50,055 bases of DNA from Treponema sp. UBA1233 (GTDB taxonomy: Bacteria; Spirochaetota; Spirochaetia; Treponematales; Treponemataceae): assembly GCA_002309305.1 (NCBI GenBank), contig DBWR01000049.1, positions 30,763 to 80,817 on the forward strand, written 5' to 3'. A model generated the notes under the pieces. It was not told the DNA's origin. It worked only from the letters and a program-made list of their open reading frames with translations, and ran no database searches. The position numbers were made by a program, and so were the translations under genes. This document shows positions 8,265-17,403 of this stretch, one piece after another (the stretch's first letter is position 1; each line of letters begins with the position of its first letter).

Positions 8265-8955
8265 GTGCAAAATTCACTTCCGGGATGGTTCTTCCCAATT
8301 TAGAGGCTATTTCCTCCACTTTCATGCCTTGAGCGGCCAGTTCCTGAACTTCCCTGTTAAAGCTTTTTTTGATTACTATTGGTTCCTTTGCCTTGGTTAT
8401 GACCGGAATGTCACTTTGAACCTGAGGCTGCGCATTGTTTTCGCTGTTTTCTACCACAAGGGAGATTCTTTCTTCACTTGACTTGTCGCTTACGAACAAA
8501 TCCCCCTGCTCCTGTTCCTGCCTGTATGCCGTAACCGGATTCCTTGATTTTGAAACCTTTGGCTTTTTTGGTTTTGCTGGCGTCTTGGGTTTGGCATCCT
8601 TTACCCGGGTTTCCATTTCCTTTACAGGAAGCTGGGGTGCTGGAGGCTCCGGGTGGACAATGCGCTCATACTGGCTTTGGAATGCATTGCTTTTTTCAAC
8701 CAGAGCAACCTCTCCCTTTAAAAGCTGTATGTGGCGGTCTGCTTCTTCCGTCACTTTCTTTAATTCTTCTATTCTGTCATTTATGAGGTTGATGTTGCGT
8801 TCTGCATTCCTGTTGATGTCCATGAGCATGTTGTTCAACTGTTCGCGGGTTTCCTTCATGATGTCGTCGGTAGAAAAAATGTTCTTGAACCTAACGATTT
8901 GAACGAGCCACATCACAACATTGAATACACAGAGGAGGAGAACAACGACTGCCAT
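8251..8955 (-). CDS. SwrB-like (DUF6115-like) flagellar operon protein
   Basis: This 234-residue protein has one N-terminal membrane helix (residues 1-20), a heptad-like helical region (about 30-95), a Pro/Lys-rich linker (103-140), and a short C-terminal helix-turn-helix-like end (200-232) containing VQELAAQGMKVEEIASKLG followed by IPEVNFALEI. This architecture and ending match Bacillus SwrB and the DUF6115 family, whose C-terminus reads roughly 'Gx(S/K)VEEIAxKLxxxxxEVxLxL'. In Bacillus swrB lies immediately after sigD. Here the gene lies three positions after sigma-28, at the end of the motility operon. SwrB promotes assembly of the FliF/FliG base and flagellar export. An equivalent role here is inference. 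It could also be another membrane-anchored coiled-coil protein. Confidence 0.6.
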   Translation of the reverse strand: MAVVVLLLCVFNVVMWLVQIVRFKNIFSTDDIMKETREQLNNMLMDINRNAERNINLINDRIEELKKVTEEADRHIQLLKGEVALVEKSNAFQSQYERIVHPEPPAPQLPVKEMETRVKDAKPKTPAKPKKPKVSKSRNPVTAYRQEQEQGDLFVSDKSSEERISLVVENSENNAQPQVQSDIPVITKAKEPIVIKKSFNREVQELAAQGMKVEEIASKLGRTIPEVNFALEIS

Positions 8956-8957
8956 CT

Positions 8958-9293
8958 TTACCCCGTAATGTCTATGTGCCGGCCCAGTCGTGGATCTGTA
9001 AACTCATACTGCTTTGGAGCTTCTTCTTCCTGACTGTCCTTATTTTTCCTGTCTTTTGCCTGCCTCTGCTCATTTGAAGACCCGTTTCTGGCATCCTTGT
9101 TTATTGTTCCAGCCTCTGAATCTTCCTTTGCCACTTCCTGAACTGTCTTTGCCTTTTCAGAAGTATCCTGGGCAACCCTATCCGCTGCAACTTGATTTAC
9201 AACTTGAGCAAGCTGGTTTTGAGATGCGGAGAATTTTGCCACATTGTCCATCTGAGAATACATGGTGGACAAATCAATTGGTTGTATAGCCAT
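8958..9293 (-). CDS. Small hydrophilic flagellar-operon protein ending in HIDITG
   Basis: This 111-residue protein has no membrane segment. It starts MAIQPIDLSTMYSQM, has a Gln/Asn-rich first half, then a strongly charged Lys/Glu/Asp middle, and ends with the ordered motif DPRLGRHIDITG. From memory, small proteins with an N-terminal IQPIDL-like segment and a C-terminal 'DPxxGxxIDI' motif sit between fapA and the swrB-like gene in clostridial motility operons. The gene overlaps the end of fapA by 20 bp and stops 2 bp before the swrB-like gene. Function is unknown. The conserved ends joined by a disordered middle suggest a small adaptor. Confidence 0.6.
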   Translation of the reverse strand: MAIQPIDLSTMYSQMDNVAKFSASQNQLAQVVNQVAADRVAQDTSEKAKTVQEVAKEDSEAGTINKDARNGSSNEQRQAKDRKNKDSQEEEAPKQYEFTDPRLGRHIDITG

Positions 9294-11238
9294 CCGGTCC
9301 CTTTATGTCATCCATATTTGCATTATATTTGCCTCGGCGGACAAATCCATTTTCCCAATAGAACGTAACGGACTTAACCTCCGTCTTGACTTCATCCTTT
9401 TCATCGCGAACAAAGATTTTTGCACCGGCATAGACTGTACCGCTTGCATTGACTTTACCCACAACCTTAAGGTCACGAAGCCTTGTTTCGATCTGATTGA
9501 TTTCTTCGGTCATCTGCTGGCTGAGCGTATTGATTTCCTGCTTGCGTGTAATAAGGGCATTGAGGTTTTCTTCCTTTTCCTTTGGAAGTGAACGTCGAAT
9601 CTTGCGCTGTTCTTCGAGGTGGGCAATGTTCCTTTCGACTTCCTCAAGCTCGCTGACCATTTTTGTCTGAGTATCCTGAAGTTCAAGCAGCCTCTTCTTT
9701 GCCTTTGGATCAAGACCGACCTCAAGCACTGTTTCCGTACCACCGGCAGGAGAACCGATGTTCTTTGCGGTGATTTCTTCCGTCGCAAAAAGGTGTCCAC
9801 CGACAATCTGGGCGCGCTTACCCTTAAGGACGATTTTCTTCATGGCAGTAACTTCTGAGTTAACGATACTGTCGTTGATGATTACGTATTCACCAGCCTC
9901 AACCTTTGCATTTTCAACGTGGTGAGCCCATACGGATTTTGGTGTAGAGATGAATCCTTCGTGACGTCCTGAAACACCCTGAGAAATGACGATGTCTCCA
10001 CCGGCTTCGATGCGGCAGTTACCGACGGCACCATAAATCTCGACATTACCGTCTGCCTTGATGTTGAATCCATCCTCGACGTTTCCACGAACGATAACGG
10101 TTCCCATAAAGGTAACGTTTCCTGTCTTGATGTTGACGCCCTTTTCTTCGCGTACCGGTTCAACACAAATCTTGTCACCCTGCAGAAGAACTTCTCCGTT
10201 GCATGCGGCAAGAACCGTAACACCGTCGTCTGCAAGCTTTACGTTTACGCCAAGAGGAATATTGATGTCTTTTCCGTTTTTTGCCTCCAGATAGCGGCCC
10301 ATGATGGTTTTTCCACCCTTTCCCTGCTGTGGGAGCATTTTTTGTGCGAGCGGCTGTCCTTCGACAACGTTCTGGATGAGGTTAAGTTCCTTGAAGTCAA
10401 CCTGACCTGTTTTGTTTTCCGTAAGGCGCATCTTTGTGCGGTCGGTTTCAAACTGATATGCGATGTATGCGTCCCTACCGTCAACCGGCTGAATTGCGGC
10501 TGCAACCTCATAAGGTACATTGTAAACAGGATTGTCAACAAACGCCATGATTTTTTCTTCGTCAATTCCGGCAACAACACCCTGAATGCGGAGCTTTTGC
10601 TTGATGGCATCAGCAGAAATCTCTGATCCGCTCATCGCAGGAGGTGTAGCGGTAATTGTGGCGCTCATTTCATCCTTGGTAATGTCAACAGCAAAAATGG
10701 CATCCCCTGCCGGGATTCTGGTAAATGAACCGATTTCCGCATAATCACCGTGAGTTCCTTCCTGACAAAGCTGCTTGATCAGGTCATCATTTATCTCACG
10801 GGTATCGGGTCTCTTTGCCTCTATCTGAACATCAGAAGGCTTAACCGGCTTTCCGTTTCCAACAGGCAGCACAACCTTGAGGTATATACCGTCGTTGAAC
10901 CTGTGTACATAGAAAATTCCATCTGTATCCTGTGACTTGACTTCTTCTTCCAGATTTTCGCCGGCAAGGATTTTTTTCTTTTCTTCCATCTTTTTCTGGA
11001 TGAATTGAGGATTTTCATATATACGCAAGACCCATGGTTTCTTTGCTATTCCGCCTACACCGCTAAAACCTTTTTCCAGCACTTCGTATTCAAGCTGTGA
11101 AACCTTTGCATTTAGCTGAACGGCAGCATCAGCAAGGCATTCTTCTATTGTGTAGGCACGTACTTCCACGGAGTGAATCTCCCGGTCAATTTCCAGAAGA
11201 GTTTCCATATCCTCGCGAAGTTTTTCCAGATTAACCAT
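9274..11238 (-). CDS. fapA: FapA-type (DUF342) flagellar assembly protein A
   Basis: This 654-residue cytoplasmic protein has an N-terminal alpha/beta region (about 1-230), a Gly-rich parallel beta-helix typical of DUF342 (about 240-480, with successive turns such as GNVEIYGAVGNCRIEAGGDIVI), and a C-terminal coiled coil (about 510-600) followed by another small beta segment. I use the ATG at 11238, with AGGAGG 5 bases upstream, rather than the TTG one codon earlier. DUF342 proteins are encoded beside sigma-28 and motility genes in many bacteria. In Vibrio, FapA affects flagellar assembly and pole localisation. Its exact role here is inferred. Confidence 0.85.
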   Translation of the reverse strand: MVNLEKLREDMETLLEIDREIHSVEVRAYTIEECLADAAVQLNAKVSQLEYEVLEKGFSGVGGIAKKPWVLRIYENPQFIQKKMEEKKKILAGENLEEEVKSQDTDGIFYVHRFNDGIYLKVVLPVGNGKPVKPSDVQIEAKRPDTREINDDLIKQLCQEGTHGDYAEIGSFTRIPAGDAIFAVDITKDEMSATITATPPAMSGSEISADAIKQKLRIQGVVAGIDEEKIMAFVDNPVYNVPYEVAAAIQPVDGRDAYIAYQFETDRTKMRLTENKTGQVDFKELNLIQNVVEGQPLAQKMLPQQGKGGKTIMGRYLEAKNGKDINIPLGVNVKLADDGVTVLAACNGEVLLQGDKICVEPVREEKGVNIKTGNVTFMGTVIVRGNVEDGFNIKADGNVEIYGAVGNCRIEAGGDIVISQGVSGRHEGFISTPKSVWAHHVENAKVEAGEYVIINDSIVNSEVTAMKKIVLKGKRAQIVGGHLFATEEITAKNIGSPAGGTETVLEVGLDPKAKKRLLELQDTQTKMVSELEEVERNIAHLEEQRKIRRSLPKEKEENLNALITRKQEINTLSQQMTEEINQIETRLRDLKVVGKVNASGTVYAGAKIFVRDEKDEVKTEVKSVTFYWENGFVRRGKYNANMDDIKGPDGYTTN

Positions 11239-11250
11239 CAATTCCTCCTG

Positions 11251-12039
11251 TTAGAAAATGCCTTTTCTTAAACTTGTTAATTTAGCCCTAAGCCTCATAT
11301 TGGCTTTTGTATGCAACTGGCTTATACGGCTTTCGCTTACATTCAAAACCTGTCCAATTTCGCGGAATGTCAAATCCTCATTGTAGTAAAGGACTATTAC
11401 CATCTTTTCGTTTTTGGGCAGTTCGTTTATTGCTTCGATTATTACTTTGCGTACTTCTTCACGTTCAACTATAACATCGGGATTCAGGCTTGAAGGTGAT
11501 TCTATGTTGTCACCGATGGACATGTGGTCGTTGTCGTCTCCGGAATACCATACGTCATTGAGGGACAATATGCTCGTTCCGCTGACTTTCATGATTGTCG
11601 TCTGATACTCACTTTCGGTCATGCCCATTGCATTGGCAATCTCTGAGTCTGTTGCCGTGCGTCCAAGCTTTCCCTCAAGCTCAACAATCGTATCTTCTAT
11701 TTCCCTTGACTTTTGACGTACTGAGCGGGGAACCCAATCCTGTTCCCTGAGTTCATCAAAAATTGCACCGCGGATTCTGGTCACTGCATAAGTCTTGAAT
11801 TTTACGTTTTTATCCGGATCATATTTATTGATTGCATCCAAAAGACCAAACTGACCGTAACCGACCAAGTCATCGAATTCCACGCTGTCAGGCATTCCTA
11901 CAGAAACTTTTCCCGCAACATATTTTACCAGCGGCATATATTGGCGGATAAACTTATCCCTGATGGCAGGAGACTTAGTCTGCTTAAATTCGTGCCAAAG
12001 TTCTTCTTCTGTATTTTCATCAATCAGCGAATTTCCCAT
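11251..12039 (-). CDS. fliA: Flagellar sigma factor, sigma-28 (FliA/WhiG/SigD family)
   Basis: This 262-residue protein directs RNA polymerase to late flagellar and chemotaxis promoters. Region 2 contains FDDLVGYGQFGLLDAI and the -10 recognition segment. Region 3 follows from about residue 110, and region 4 holds LTFREIGQVLNVSESRISQLH. Region 1.1 is absent, as expected of sigma-28. The ATG at 12039 is chosen: AAGGGTG lies 9-15 bases upstream, and the GTG at 12048 would overlap that site. It sits between a small membrane protein gene and fapA, so the sigma factor is transcribed with the basal-body genes. Confidence 0.93.
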   Translation of the reverse strand: MGNSLIDENTEEELWHEFKQTKSPAIRDKFIRQYMPLVKYVAGKVSVGMPDSVEFDDLVGYGQFGLLDAINKYDPDKNVKFKTYAVTRIRGAIFDELREQDWVPRSVRQKSREIEDTIVELEGKLGRTATDSEIANAMGMTESEYQTTIMKVSGTSILSLNDVWYSGDDNDHMSIGDNIESPSSLNPDVIVEREEVRKVIIEAINELPKNEKMVIVLYYNEDLTFREIGQVLNVSESRISQLHTKANMRLRAKLTSLRKGIF

Positions 12040-12063
12040 TCTCCACACCCTTATTTTCTATAT

Positions 12064-12846
12064 TTATTCTTCCCTTTTTAATGCAGTTTGAATTGCCTTT
12101 GCTATAGTGGCGGCATCATGGTCCGAAGCCCTTGAACCGTCCGAAAAAGTTGACCTTTCGGTAAACATTGACGTAGAACCATTGCTTGCAAAATCGGAAT
12201 CATCAACAATGGAATCAGCATCTTCATCACCCAATTCCGCATCAAAATCAGCTATTTCAGGAAGGTCGTCTATCTCCTCACCGTCCCTGGCGTCAAGTCC
12301 CACAGTAGTATTGTCCGTTACCGGAGAAACCGTTGCCTTTTCTACAGCAGGAGCGGAAGAAGCAAGAGAAGTCTGCTTAAACACATCACTTTCTACCGGA
12401 GAGGCAGAAACAGAGCCAATCACTTCATCAGTTCCAATTGGAGCGGCATCAATGGATGGAGAGGCAGCTGTAGAAGAAGGTGCTGGAGCAGATTCCGTTT
12501 GAACCTTATACGACTGCATTTCTTCCTGGGAAAGTCCCATCTTGTTCATTGTAACCGGGAAACGCAGATCCTCACCGTCATCAGTCAAATCTTCATCAGA
12601 TATTGTAATGTCAATCTTACCGCCATTCTTAGAGTCTGATCTTTTAGAAGAAACTGAGCCTTCTTCCTTGTCCAGAAATTTATCAAAAATAAAATCAATC
12701 GCAATAAATAAGGCTGCAAAGACTACGGCAAAAATAACTCCCCTAAGCAGAGAGCGCCACAATTTGTGAGTTGCAATTATACTGATAAAAAAAGACAATA
12801 CAAAGCCGAAAACAGCCGGAAATATACTTTTTTTAGGGTTCAGCAT
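12064..12846 (-). CDS. Unknown membrane protein between flhG and sigma-28
   Basis: I do not recognise a named family for this 260-residue protein. Two hydrophobic helices lie at about residues 9-25 and 33-53. They are followed by a long acidic, Ser/Ala-rich cytoplasmic region of low complexity (about 60-240) and a short amphipathic C-terminal helix (AATIAKAIQTALKREE). A more ordered island, RFPVTMNKMGLSQEEMQSYK, lies near residue 100. GGAGG is 10 bases before the ATG. The position, locked between flhG and the sigma factor with short gaps, suggests a motility role, perhaps a membrane-anchored tether with a C-terminal binding helix. That is inference only. Confidence 0.75.
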   Translation of the reverse strand: MLNPKKSIFPAVFGFVLSFFISIIATHKLWRSLLRGVIFAVVFAALFIAIDFIFDKFLDKEEGSVSSKRSDSKNGGKIDITISDEDLTDDGEDLRFPVTMNKMGLSQEEMQSYKVQTESAPAPSSTAASPSIDAAPIGTDEVIGSVSASPVESDVFKQTSLASSAPAVEKATVSPVTDNTTVGLDARDGEEIDDLPEIADFDAELGDEDADSIVDDSDFASNGSTSMFTERSTFSDGSRASDHDAATIAKAIQTALKREE

Positions 12847-12910
12847 GTACCATCATCCTCCATTATATAAGAGTACGGTAAAAACAAAAACAGGTCAAGA
12901 TGTCAAGAGC

Positions 12911-13780
12911 CTATCTTTTTTTCTTACCGCCATTTACAAATTTTTTAAGGAATGTCGTAACTCCGTCGGAAGTAACATCCTCATTTTTCTCTATCCTGCT
13001 AACGATGTTCTTAAGGCAGATGGCCGGTCGTGACGTGGGATTTACCACCATAAACGGCTTCTGCCTGATAACCGCCGTCTGCACGACAGAATCATCATAT
13101 ACAAAACCAATGTAGTCAACCTTGTAATTCAGGAACTGTGCAACGATGGTGATGATACGCTCGGATATTCGCTTTCCCTCGTCTGCGGAATGCACCCTGT
13201 TGACCAGAAGCTTTATGTTCACTTCCCGGTTTACAAGCTCTGTAGAAATAATCTTTATTATTCCGTAAGCATCAGTAATTGCAGTCGGTTCGGGCGTAGT
13301 TACAACGTATATTTCATCCGCCGCAGCCACAAACTGCAGTACATTATTTGCAATACCCGCACCTGTATCAATAATAATTATATCAGCATTTCCCAAAGAT
13401 GCAAATTCTTTTGTAAAATATTCGAGTTCTTCCACAGAAAGATTGGCAATTTTGGAAAAACCGTTTGCACCGGCAATGAATTTTATGCCAAATTCGGTGT
13501 CAAGAATGATTTCGCTCATCTTTTTCTGATGGTTTATTACCTGCATCAGGTTGTATCTGGGAACAATGTTCAGCAGGACGTTTACATTGGCCATACCCAT
13601 ATCACCGTCAATCAGAATGACCCTTTTACCAATCTGAGCATATGCAATCGCCATGTTGACGGCTATATTTGTCTTGCCGACTCCTCCCTTACCGCTGGTA
13701 ATTGCGATTATTCTGGTTTTATGGGCCTTGTCGTTTCCCATCAGAGTCCTTAATTCGTTTGCCTGTTCTTCCATTCCCAT
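12911..13780 (-). CDS. flhG: FlhG (FleN/YlxH) MinD-type ATPase
   Basis: This 289-residue ATPase controls flagellar number together with FlhF. The deviant Walker A motif KGGVGKT (residues 31-37) follows IIAITSG. The switch segments DGDMGMANVNVLLN and IIDTGAGI are typical of the MinD/FlhG group. The C-terminus ends in a basic stretch (KKFVNGGKKKR), consistent with membrane association. An N-terminal extension of about 22 residues before the P-loop, absent in MinD, contains a short acidic/Gln segment like the FlhF-activating helix of FlhG. The gene begins 1 bp after the flhF stop. The first ATG is used, and the second lies two codons in. Confidence 0.93.
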   Translation of the reverse strand: MGMEEQANELRTLMGNDKAHKTRIIAITSGKGGVGKTNIAVNMAIAYAQIGKRVILIDGDMGMANVNVLLNIVPRYNLMQVINHQKKMSEIILDTEFGIKFIAGANGFSKIANLSVEELEYFTKEFASLGNADIIIIDTGAGIANNVLQFVAAADEIYVVTTPEPTAITDAYGIIKIISTELVNREVNIKLLVNRVHSADEGKRISERIITIVAQFLNYKVDYIGFVYDDSVVQTAVIRQKPFMVVNPTSRPAICLKNIVSRIEKNEDVTSDGVTTFLKKFVNGGKKKR

Positions 13781-13781
13781 A

Positions 13782-15197
13782 TTATTTCTCTTCTTTTTTC
13801 TCTGAACCTTCCTCAGGTCCGAATTTTTCTACAATGTGTTCCCGATCCACATTAAATCCCTTCATGTATTTTAAAAAGCACAGTGGATGCGCGCGCTGTA
13901 GGGTATGCAAAACCTGCTGACCGTCAGCCACCATTGAAATAGCCTTGTTCTTTTCCGCCAGTACCGAAAGCACGTTGCCGTATGAAGTCGTCTGGTCGCA
14001 CTTGGTTACAATTACACTACGGAAATCGAATGACTCATAGTTGCGGATGATGTTTTCCAAATCACTTGCCTTGCAGTCTGCCGTAATCGCCAGATACACA
14101 TCAGCCTTCATTCCATCGACATCAAGCAGGCTGTGCATTTTTGCGATGTTTTCAAGATCACGGGGACTGTAACCGCTTGTATCAACAAGAATGAAATCCA
14201 TGCTTGTCTTGTAGGAGTCGTATATTTCCTTAAGGTCACCCTGCTCGCTGCCCTTGCGGACTTCCACATCCATGATGTTGCCCCAGTGCGAAAGCTGTTC
14301 TTCCGCACCCACACGCATCTTGTCCACAGTCACCATAAGGATTCTTGGAGGTTCTATCTTCTGTTCCTTTGCGGTAACCTTGAGTTTTGCGGCCATTTTT
14401 GCAATTGTGGTGGTTTTACCGACTCCTGTTGGTCCAACAATGATAATGACATGGGCATTTTTTCTGCCCTTGCTGTTGAATTTTGGAGCGATTTGAATTG
14501 AATCAGCAATAAAGTCGATTACTGTGTTCTGGACAAGATCATAATCGTCAAGCTGTTCATAGGAAAGGGTTGACTTGACGTGTGAATTGATTTTTTCGAT
14601 GTATGACTTGGTAAAATCGTTTGACTCCAGGGCTTCGTCAACTTTTATGATGCTCGGATGTTCTGTACGGTTGTTTGCCGCAAGCTCTATCTTTTCAAGC
14701 TTGTCGTTCATCTTTTCGATCTGCTTGTAAAGGTTTGCCACTTGAAGCATGTCCGTAACACTGCTGTTTCCGGTAAGCTTCTTTAACAAATCGTCGCGGT
14801 TGCCGGTAAAGGAATTCTGACTTTGAATCTGAGGAGGATTTTGTTTTGGCAGGATGCTGTTGATTGCCTGCATTTCCCTCATGTAAGAGGTTTTGTCCTG
14901 CATGTCGCCATATGGGGAACTTACCATGGACGCAGAGGCTACCGGCCTTGAATAATAACCTGGATCCGGACGCTGAGACTGCACGGGAGGTGCAAACTGA
15001 AGCCTTTCGTCAACCGTGTAGTTTACCTTTACACATTCCCTTTGACCAAATCCCAGTATTCCTCCCTTAAGTGAAGTTTTATATCCAGTTATCTGGTAGC
15101 GGTGCTGATATTTTTCAAAAAGGCGCTGCCTGCACTTTTCGAGGTCAGGTCCCTCCATTTCGTACAGGTTGCCGCTTATATGCCGTTCACTGTACAT
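13782..15197 (-). CDS. flhF: FlhF, SRP-type GTPase for flagellar placement
   Basis: This 471-residue protein belongs to the SRP GTPase group with Ffh and FtsY. The N-terminal basic/Pro-Gln-rich B domain covers about residues 1-150, the helical N domain about 180-245, and the G domain carries P-loop GPTGVGKTTT (255-264), LVDTSG (337-342) and TKCD (398-401). It sets the position of new flagella, which in treponemes is near the cell ends. A GGGGGA lies 6 bases before the ATG, and the start overlaps the flhA 3' end by 11 bp. FlhG follows directly, so the GTPase and its activator are co-expressed. Confidence 0.95.
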   Translation of the reverse strand: MYSERHISGNLYEMEGPDLEKCRQRLFEKYQHRYQITGYKTSLKGGILGFGQRECVKVNYTVDERLQFAPPVQSQRPDPGYYSRPVASASMVSSPYGDMQDKTSYMREMQAINSILPKQNPPQIQSQNSFTGNRDDLLKKLTGNSSVTDMLQVANLYKQIEKMNDKLEKIELAANNRTEHPSIIKVDEALESNDFTKSYIEKINSHVKSTLSYEQLDDYDLVQNTVIDFIADSIQIAPKFNSKGRKNAHVIIIVGPTGVGKTTTIAKMAAKLKVTAKEQKIEPPRILMVTVDKMRVGAEEQLSHWGNIMDVEVRKGSEQGDLKEIYDSYKTSMDFILVDTSGYSPRDLENIAKMHSLLDVDGMKADVYLAITADCKASDLENIIRNYESFDFRSVIVTKCDQTTSYGNVLSVLAEKNKAISMVADGQQVLHTLQRAHPLCFLKYMKGFNVDREHIVEKFGPEEGSEKKEEK

Positions 15198-17343
15198 TTA
15201 TTTCCCCCAAAGTTTCGACATGAATGGAATTACCCGCAGACATGACTTCGCTCAAGGAAAGGACCGCAACACGATCCATCTCACGCTCAATTGCACTGTG
15301 CATCAAAAGCCTTACTTCATCTGGACACAGAATGATTGGCAGGAACGACCTGTCCCTTACGGCCGCAACAGATGCGGACACAGCCTCAAGGAATTTCCTG
15401 TTGTCTACCGGATCAAATCCTACAATCGGTTTTTGACCGGGACGCTCAATCTTCTTTTCGAACAGACTCTGGGCAAGCGACTGAGACAACATCAATACAG
15501 GGAGAACCTTGTTTTCATCAACATACTGAAGACAAATCTGTGCACCAAGAGCCTGACGCACCTTTTCCATAAGGAACCACGGATCTTTTGTAAGGGGAGC
15601 ATAATTGGCAAGGGTTTCCAAAATGACAACCATATTGCGTATGCTGACCTGCTCATCCAGAAGTCCCTTGAGGACGGTTTCAATCTCACCATATGTGAAC
15701 TTGTGCTCTCCGGTAAGGATTTCGTCAACGACAACAGGGTTTGTATCCTTGATTTTATTGATGATTGAAGCAACTTCCTGACGGCTGAGTATGTCTGCCG
15801 CATGGCTTCTTATGATTTCCGTCAAGTGTGTGGCTATGATGGTCGGCGGGTCAATGACCATGTATCCAACCCTTTCTGCTTCCGCCCTCTTTGATTCGGG
15901 GAGCCAGATAGCTTCCATTCCAAATGCAGGATCGCTGGTCTTTTCACCGGACATGAGGTTTTCCTTCTTTACGCTGCCGGTGTTAAGGCACATATAGTAT
16001 CCCAGCTTAAGGCGGCTCTTTCCAACTTCAATACCGCGTATCTTGAATGAATATTCTTCCGGATCTATGCTCATGCTGTCACGGATGCGGATTGGTGGAA
16101 CCACAAGACCCAACTCAAGGGCTTCTTCACGGCGTATTCTTGTAACGCGCTCCAAAAGTTCAGCACCTTTTTCACGGTCAACAAGAGGAACAAGGGCATA
16201 TCCCAAATCCAGCGCAAGAGGATCAAGGGCGACAATCGGGGACACTTCGTCAGGACTTGAACCAGTCTGCTTTTTGCTCTTTTCTGCCTTAGCATCAGCC
16301 TCTGCCTTTAATTCCTTTGCCTTCTGCATCTTCTGCATGCGGAAACCAAGATAGACGAACAGGATTCCAACCGGAACCAGAACGAATGTAGCGGGTCCAA
16401 AGAAAGCCACACCCATTGCAAGCAGGGCAATACCGACGATGACATATACCATGCCACTGACCGCAAAGTTACGCTTGAGCTGATCACCGATGAGTTCATC
16501 AGCAGAAGAACCTGTAACAAGGATACCTGTACCAAATGAAAGCATGAGTGCAGGCAGCTGTGACATGAGGCCGTCACCAATTGTCAGTGTGGCATAACTC
16601 TTGAATGCCTCGCCCATGGTAACCTGACCGACAATCATGCCGGTTATGATGCCACCTATGAGGTTTACTACTGTGATGAAAATGCCGGCCTTAACGTTAC
16701 CGCTTACGAATTTTGAGGCACCATCCATTGCTGAATAGAAGTCAACTTCACGGCGAATCTGTTCCTTGCGTCTAGTTGCCTCTTCTTCAGAAATTGTTCC
16801 TGCGTTGAATTCGTTTTGAATGTCGAACATCTTGTTGTTCATGGCGTCCAATGTAAAGCGGGCACTTACTTCGGAAACACGGTCCGCACCCTTTGTTACG
16901 ACGAGCACCTGAACGACAATCAGTATGATGAATACTATGAAACCTACGACAATGTTTCCACCGGTTACTATGTTACCGAAAGCCTGGACCAACCATGACT
17001 GTCCCGGAAGATTACCGACGTCAACACCCGAAGAAACCGGATGCGTAAGAATGAGTCGTGTCGAAGCGATGTTGATTGCAAGACCGTACAATGTTACAAG
17101 AAGAGTAACACGCGGAAATGACGTAAAATCCGCAGCCCGTCTTGTGTAGATAACGGTCAGCAAAGTTATAAGAGCCACCGCCAAGTTAAGCGACATGGCA
17201 ATATCGATGATAATCTGAGGAAGCGGAATAAACATCATCAGTACGGTCACAATGATTGCGACAGCTACCGAGTTGTTTTGAATCACGGATACAAATCCCG
17301 TTCCTTTACTTTTTTTTGTTTCTACCCTTTCCCTTTCTGGCAT
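15187..17343 (-). CDS. flhA: FlhA, export gate platform protein
   Basis: This 718-residue protein of the flagellar type III export gate has about eight membrane helices in its first 340 residues. The FHIPEP family signature is visible as RRAADFTSFPRV followed by LYGLAINIASTRLIL. The cytoplasmic C-terminal half, which in the family forms the nonameric ring that docks substrates and chaperones, begins near residue 370 after a charged Lys/Glu linker. The stretch before the ATG is unusual: GTGGGTGGGG lies 8-17 bases upstream, giving a G-rich rather than AGGAGG-type ribosome site. Length is normal for the family. Confidence 0.96.
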   Translation of the reverse strand: MPERERVETKKSKGTGFVSVIQNNSVAVAIIVTVLMMFIPLPQIIIDIAMSLNLAVALITLLTVIYTRRAADFTSFPRVTLLVTLYGLAINIASTRLILTHPVSSGVDVGNLPGQSWLVQAFGNIVTGGNIVVGFIVFIILIVVQVLVVTKGADRVSEVSARFTLDAMNNKMFDIQNEFNAGTISEEEATRRKEQIRREVDFYSAMDGASKFVSGNVKAGIFITVVNLIGGIITGMIVGQVTMGEAFKSYATLTIGDGLMSQLPALMLSFGTGILVTGSSADELIGDQLKRNFAVSGMVYVIVGIALLAMGVAFFGPATFVLVPVGILFVYLGFRMQKMQKAKELKAEADAKAEKSKKQTGSSPDEVSPIVALDPLALDLGYALVPLVDREKGAELLERVTRIRREEALELGLVVPPIRIRDSMSIDPEEYSFKIRGIEVGKSRLKLGYYMCLNTGSVKKENLMSGEKTSDPAFGMEAIWLPESKRAEAERVGYMVIDPPTIIATHLTEIIRSHAADILSRQEVASIINKIKDTNPVVVDEILTGEHKFTYGEIETVLKGLLDEQVSIRNMVVILETLANYAPLTKDPWFLMEKVRQALGAQICLQYVDENKVLPVLMLSQSLAQSLFEKKIERPGQKPIVGFDPVDNRKFLEAVSASVAAVRDRSFLPIILCPDEVRLLMHSAIEREMDRVAVLSLSEVMSAGNSIHVETLGEINVQ

Positions 17344-17403
17344 TGCGAGTCCCCACCCACTTATAATGATAGTCTATATTATTGAAATTATCAATCAAAA
17401 TTT

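Noticed and set aside
15169..15768. Plus-strand open frame of 199 codons opposite flhA
   Set aside because: Antisense to a conserved flhA coding region; its sequence shows no domain and it lies inside a packed minus-strand operon.
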